Assembly: GCA_051453625.1 (NCBI GenBank)
Contig: JBOZIK010000001.1
Span: 116,529,755 to 116,593,754, forward strand
From: Welwitschia mirabilis
Taxonomy: Eukaryota > Gnetophyta > Gnetopsida > Welwitschiales
Direction: 5' to 3'
Length of the DNA stretch: 64,000 nucleotides
In this document: positions 60,330 through 64,000 of the stretch, piece after piece
How the letters are laid out: the number at the start of each line of letters is the position of its first letter
Position numbering within the stretch: the first letter of the stretch is position 1
The notes under the pieces: generated by a model
Told to the model about the DNA's origin: nothing
Databases searched by the model: none
The model's input: the letters and a program-made list of their open reading frames with translations, nothing else
Made by a program: the position numbers and the translations under genes

Positions 60330-61345
60330 TTCAAAATTTAAATCTCGTCCTTTGTTATGGCTATGACGGGGAAAAACAACATAACAAATGACCAACTATG
60401 AGGTATGGTTAATTTGAAAAGGGATTTTTCTCACATCTACAAATGTAAACGATCTATCTATCATACAAAAAAAAAAAATTACTAAATAGACAATAACATC
60501 AAATAAGACCATAATAAAATAATGTAGTTAACTTGAAAGGGATCTTGCTCTCACCCACATTTCAAATGATCTAACTGATAATAATGTTATAAAAGGGTGA
60601 TAATATACATAATAACAATGGAGAGGTGTATTCAATTTTGAAAAGGATCTTGTTTACATCCAAAATTCAACTGATCTATCCAATCCACAATGGCATAATT
60701 GATGACAATGAAAAATAATTAAGTGTGATATAAGTATATTTGTGCATTCAAGAAAAATGAAGTAGTTTTGTTTAAAAACTCTTATGTGTAGAAGGTAAAT
60801 TTTAAACACAAGATAAATAATTGTAGGTTCTTTATTTCAATTTAGGTAGTGATCGCATTCCTTTCAAGGGTGTTACCTTTGTCTTTAAAAAGAGTAAGAG
60901 AACAAAGTACAAATCACATTAATGGATCATTCATTTTATTAAATAATTTTAGTTACCTTAGTAGTATACCATCCATAAAGGAGAGTAAAACACAATATTA
61001 GTGACCTACTTATACCTTGAACTCAATAAATTTTAACTATTCCTCTGTATTAAATTGGTGATGAAATCCAAATATAACCTACCACTATACCTCAAGTCTT
61101 CATTCAACATATACTTGATTATGAAGGCATATATGGGAATATGTGTAACTTTTCACTTAAAAGAGACATGACTTTTTGTATAGTATAGACTACACAGTTA
61201 TGATAGTTGAAGACTATACAATAAGCTCAAAAAATTGTATAGCCTCCTCGGACCTCGATCTACATTAGGCTCTTAGTGCCCACCTCCAAGCAAGACATAC
61301 TCCGAATGATGAATGTTTAAGTGTTTAAAAATAGGTAATTTCTAA
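60330..61345 (-). repeat. Copia 5' LTR/leader-like repeat, copy 2
   Basis: Diverged sister of 24640-25640, immediately upstream of the copia gag. It contains ggatcttgct-type motif copies at about 60420, 60540 and 60645. The latter two have complementary arms: TTGAAA/TTTCAA at 60533-60538/60560-60565 and TTGAA/TTCAA at 60638-60642/60666-60670. Ends and PBS were not resolved. Confidence 0.55.
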
Positions 61346-61439
61346 TTTTAAACTTATACAAAAACTAGCTACTTAAGAATTTATAGTTAAAAATGTAAAC
61401 TGAAAAATTAATAATTTCAATATCTTAAGCTAGATTGTA

Positions 61440-61860
61440 ACATAAGGCGAAGGGAGTTTAGATTTGGTATAACAAACTGGGTAGAGGCAAAAGGGCCGAA
61501 GAATGCACATTTTACTTAAGGACGAGGGTCTAGAATCTCTGTGGCTTTGGCGTTCTCTGATAGATCCAGTCGCCCGTAATCTGTTTTTCGAGTTTACCTA
61601 AGGTCTCTATTAAGCTTCTTAGAGGGAGGAATTGCTGTTTCCACCCTGTGACCAGCATCCATATTGGCAGCAAAGGGTGTAATATGCAGAAACTGTTAAT
61701 ATAAAAGCATGGGCAGAGGTGTCGGTGAAGGAAGGTGGGGGCCGATGTGCGGAGACGTAAAATACAAGCTTTAAAAGACGGGGAAAGGAGCTATGGTAGT
61801 GTAGGCGGAGGCATGGAAAAGAATGCCTAGCATGTGCAGAGGATAGTCGTACAATGGGAG
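61440..61860. other. GC-richer island, unassigned
   Basis: About 420 bases with near-balanced base composition inside otherwise strongly AT-rich DNA (for example gtcggtgaaggaaggtgggg, gatccagtcgcccgtaatct). There is no long open frame and no rRNA or tRNA that I recognise. It follows the copia leader-like repeat as a comparable stretch follows its sister at 26.4 kb, so it may be LTR or U3 sequence of that family. Confidence 0.4.
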
Positions 61861-62820
61861 AAAAAAATTGTTATTAACATTTTTTTAAGAGGTGATGTCA
61901 GTCCTAGGAAAAATTTCTGTGGTAATTGAAAAAAAAAAAGCTTTAAAATCAAGGTATCATAATCTAAATGACAAGCAAGTTTTAAGGGGAGAAAAAGCCA
62001 TAACAATCTTAAGGCAAAATTAGTAGTCTTACTAAAATAAAACAATAAAACAAAATTCAAAGAGAAGACATCATATGAAATATGTTAATTTTAATTTTGT
62101 AACTATAGCTTATCAGTACAGGTGTATAGAGGAAGAGAAACTTTATGAGGTACTTTGGTAACTATGCATGATTCATTCGACCAATGCTCTAAAAGCTATA
62201 TAAGGTAATTAATTATGAGCTAAACCTTTTCCACTTGAGTTCGAAGCTCAAAATAGATGTTTCACAAAATATTAATGTGCTCTTAGATAGTCACATAATG
62301 GGGAGGTGAATACTCCTTTCTTATAAAATATTAAATTACGTCATGCTTTCAAATTTGATACAAAGTAATAGGATGAAAAACTTTCCAAAGAAAATTGACA
62401 TGAGTATTGAAATTTGCCAAAAAGCCACAAGATACCAAATTTTCTAAAAGATGAATGTTTTAGAGGGCTCTGCATGTTCAAACCTCACTGTTCCCATAAA
62501 AGGGCATTGCAACAAAAAAGTAAAAAGGTAAAAAAATAAAAGACTAAAACTTTTACGTGCACCACATTGAAAACATACCAAGTTAAGAATATCCAGAGTA
62601 TACTATAATTATATGAATTGTAATAAGGAATGTATCAAAGAAAATGTTTGAATTTTAGAAGTGCTAGAAATTTCCCTTTTTTAAAAAATATATTTATCTA
62701 AAAATTCCCTTTTTCTTGTTTATGCCAAAGTTTGTTATGGTAAGCAACAAAAGTTAATAAACTATAACACAATTGGAAAGAAGTGGAAGACTTATACAAC
62801 AAAATTGCGAGGCCATTATT
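61861..62820. other. AT-rich DNA, nothing recognised
   Basis: Only short chance open frames (61827-62060 minus is Phe/Leu-rich). No transposon ends were identified. Confidence 0.45.
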
Positions 62821-63032
62821 TGAATTAATACCATTAAAAAAATTTTCTTTGGAATTGTATAAAAGCACATGCTATANNNNNNNNNNNNNNNNNNNNNNNN
62901 NNNNNNNNNNNNNNNNNNNNNNNNNNNNNNNNNNNNNNNNNNNNNNNNNNNNNNNNNNNNNNNNNNNNNNNNNNNNTGAATTAATAACATTAAAAAAATT
63001 TTCTTTGGAATTGTCTAAAAGCACATGCTATA
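62820..63032. repeat. 55-bp direct repeat on both sides of a 100-N gap
   Basis: tgaattaataccattaaaaa and the following bases to catgctata (62820-62876) recur at 62977-63032 with two mismatches. The gap lies exactly between them. Short open frames across the gap are artefacts. Confidence 0.85.
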
Positions 63033-64000
63033 GCAGAAATTTTGAATTTTAAAAAAAGAAATGCTGCATGGTCGAAGAAGCACCATAGAGAATTCTAAAT
63101 AAGTACCACAAATAATTCCCAATTATTCCCAAGAAATTTATTTGACTTTCTAGCCTTATGTAACTAAGAGAAATAATGCCTTTTTGAAATCAATAAGTTA
63201 CTAAACTAGACTTTGCAAAAGCAATTAGAGCAGATGATAGTGAAAATCATCAAGAACAAACATAGATAAGAAGATCTAAATGTATAGAAATATTTTTCTT
63301 CTAAATATGNNNNNNNNNNTAATGTAATACTTTTCAAACCATTCAAACACTAAGAAGATTAATTTCTTTGGAGAGAAATCTAATTAATAAAGTAAATGCC
63401 TTTTGAAAAGGATTTATTTTTAGGAAAAACTTACTAAAGATGAAGTTACAATAATTTTCAAATAACATTTTGAGAATCTAGATGTCAAAAAAGCCACTTA
63501 ATCACTAACATAAGACTCTACATAAAAATCTTCATAAAACCTAGACCATCTTATTTTATATCCTGGGCTACACGATGAAATCCTTTATGCTAATCTTTGG
63601 ATGAACACATGAAATATCTAAATACATGCTCTAATTTCTAGTATGTAGGCTAAGAGGATGCTGAACAAGAAGAATAATACATATAAGTAGAAACTAAAAT
63701 AGTTTTATAAATCAAGAAATTGCTTACTAGGGTAAGAGATTTTTTTTTCTATAGTTTCATCTTTTTTTAAACTCAAAGATGATTCTAGTCCCAAATAAAA
63801 GAAGAAGAAGCTAAAAAATTAAAAGGAATTCATATCATTTTAATAATGTTGATCTTGCACTAGCTTTTACCTTTTGTCTAGTAAATTGTAATAATTTCTT
63901 ATAAAACTATAGACAAACAATTTTAACCAAGTGATGTTAGAGTGTCAAAGAGAGCAATATTGCTCAACATGATACAACATTTAAGTAATACTAATAAACA
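63033..64000. other. AT-rich DNA, nothing recognised
   Basis: No coding or repeat signal to the window end. A 10-N gap lies at 63310-63319. Confidence 0.45.

Noticed and set aside
61440-61860. rRNA, tRNA or organelle DNA insertion as explanation of the GC-richer island
   Set aside because: No recognisable rRNA core, tRNA cloverleaf or plastid/mitochondrial gene sequence could be read.
1-64000. CRISPR array, bacterial operons, riboswitches
   Set aside because: The sequence is plant nuclear DNA. The direct repeats present are degenerate satellites or gap-flanking duplications without regular unique spacers.

Overview
This window is nuclear DNA of a seed plant with a large, repeat-rich genome. 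It is strongly AT-rich. The only protein homology outside retroelements is to plant families: HAK/KUP potassium transporter, S9 prolyl-oligopeptidase-like hydrolase, U-box E3 ligase and a plant membrane protein of unknown function. Old, heavily mutated Ty1/copia, Ty3/gypsy and L1-type elements still lie nested around one another. Slow repeat loss of this kind fits a gymnosperm, but nothing seen here proves it. It is a draft scaffold: there are N runs of about 810-940 bases, placeholder gaps of exactly 100 N and three gaps of 10 N.

Layout. Positions 1-7 kb are AT-rich DNA without genes, apart from a 68-bp tandem repeat and a duplication around a gap. Positions 7.2-23.5 kb read best as one minus-strand Ty3/gypsy element of Athila/Tat type (LTR-like copies at 7.26-10.02 and 22.22-23.53 kb, PBS at 22.2 kb, gag remnant at 20.2-22.2 kb) with a second gypsy element (LTR copies at 12.2-13.3, 17.9-18.7 and 19.0-20.2 kb) nested inside. 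Positions 23.5-31.3 kb hold a gag with a CCHC knuckle, a repeat shared with 60.3-61.3 kb, a complete miniature LTR element (TRIM, 26.95-27.39 kb), the LTR and PBS of one copia element, and the pol of another copia element in the opposite direction.

Positions 34.1-38.5 kb are the only gene-like part, all on the minus strand. Position 37.36-38.46 kb is the 5' part of a gene for a membrane-anchored protein of unknown function. Position 34.12-35.35 kb is a frameshifted paralogue of its 3' part. Upstream of that paralogue, in the same orientation, are exon-sized fragments of three unrelated genes: a U-box/ARM E3 ligase, an S9 hydrolase and a HAK/KUP transporter. This chimeric block is the most unusual thing in the window and resembles gene-fragment capture by a transposon such as a Helitron.

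Positions 39.7-46.3 kb are AT-rich and include an ancient, degenerate satellite-like array with a period of about 200-255 bp. An L1-type LINE occupies 46.36-52.76 kb between a 17-19 bp target-site duplication. Positions 52.8-55.4 kb are featureless. Positions 56.6-60.3 kb carry a nearly complete but decayed copia gag-pol on the minus strand, followed by the repeat shared with 24.6-25.6 kb and a short GC-richer island. The rest is AT-rich with no gene seen.

No intact complete protein-coding gene is visible. The best candidate for a functional gene is the one at 37.36-38.46 kb, whose 3' part is missing at a gap.
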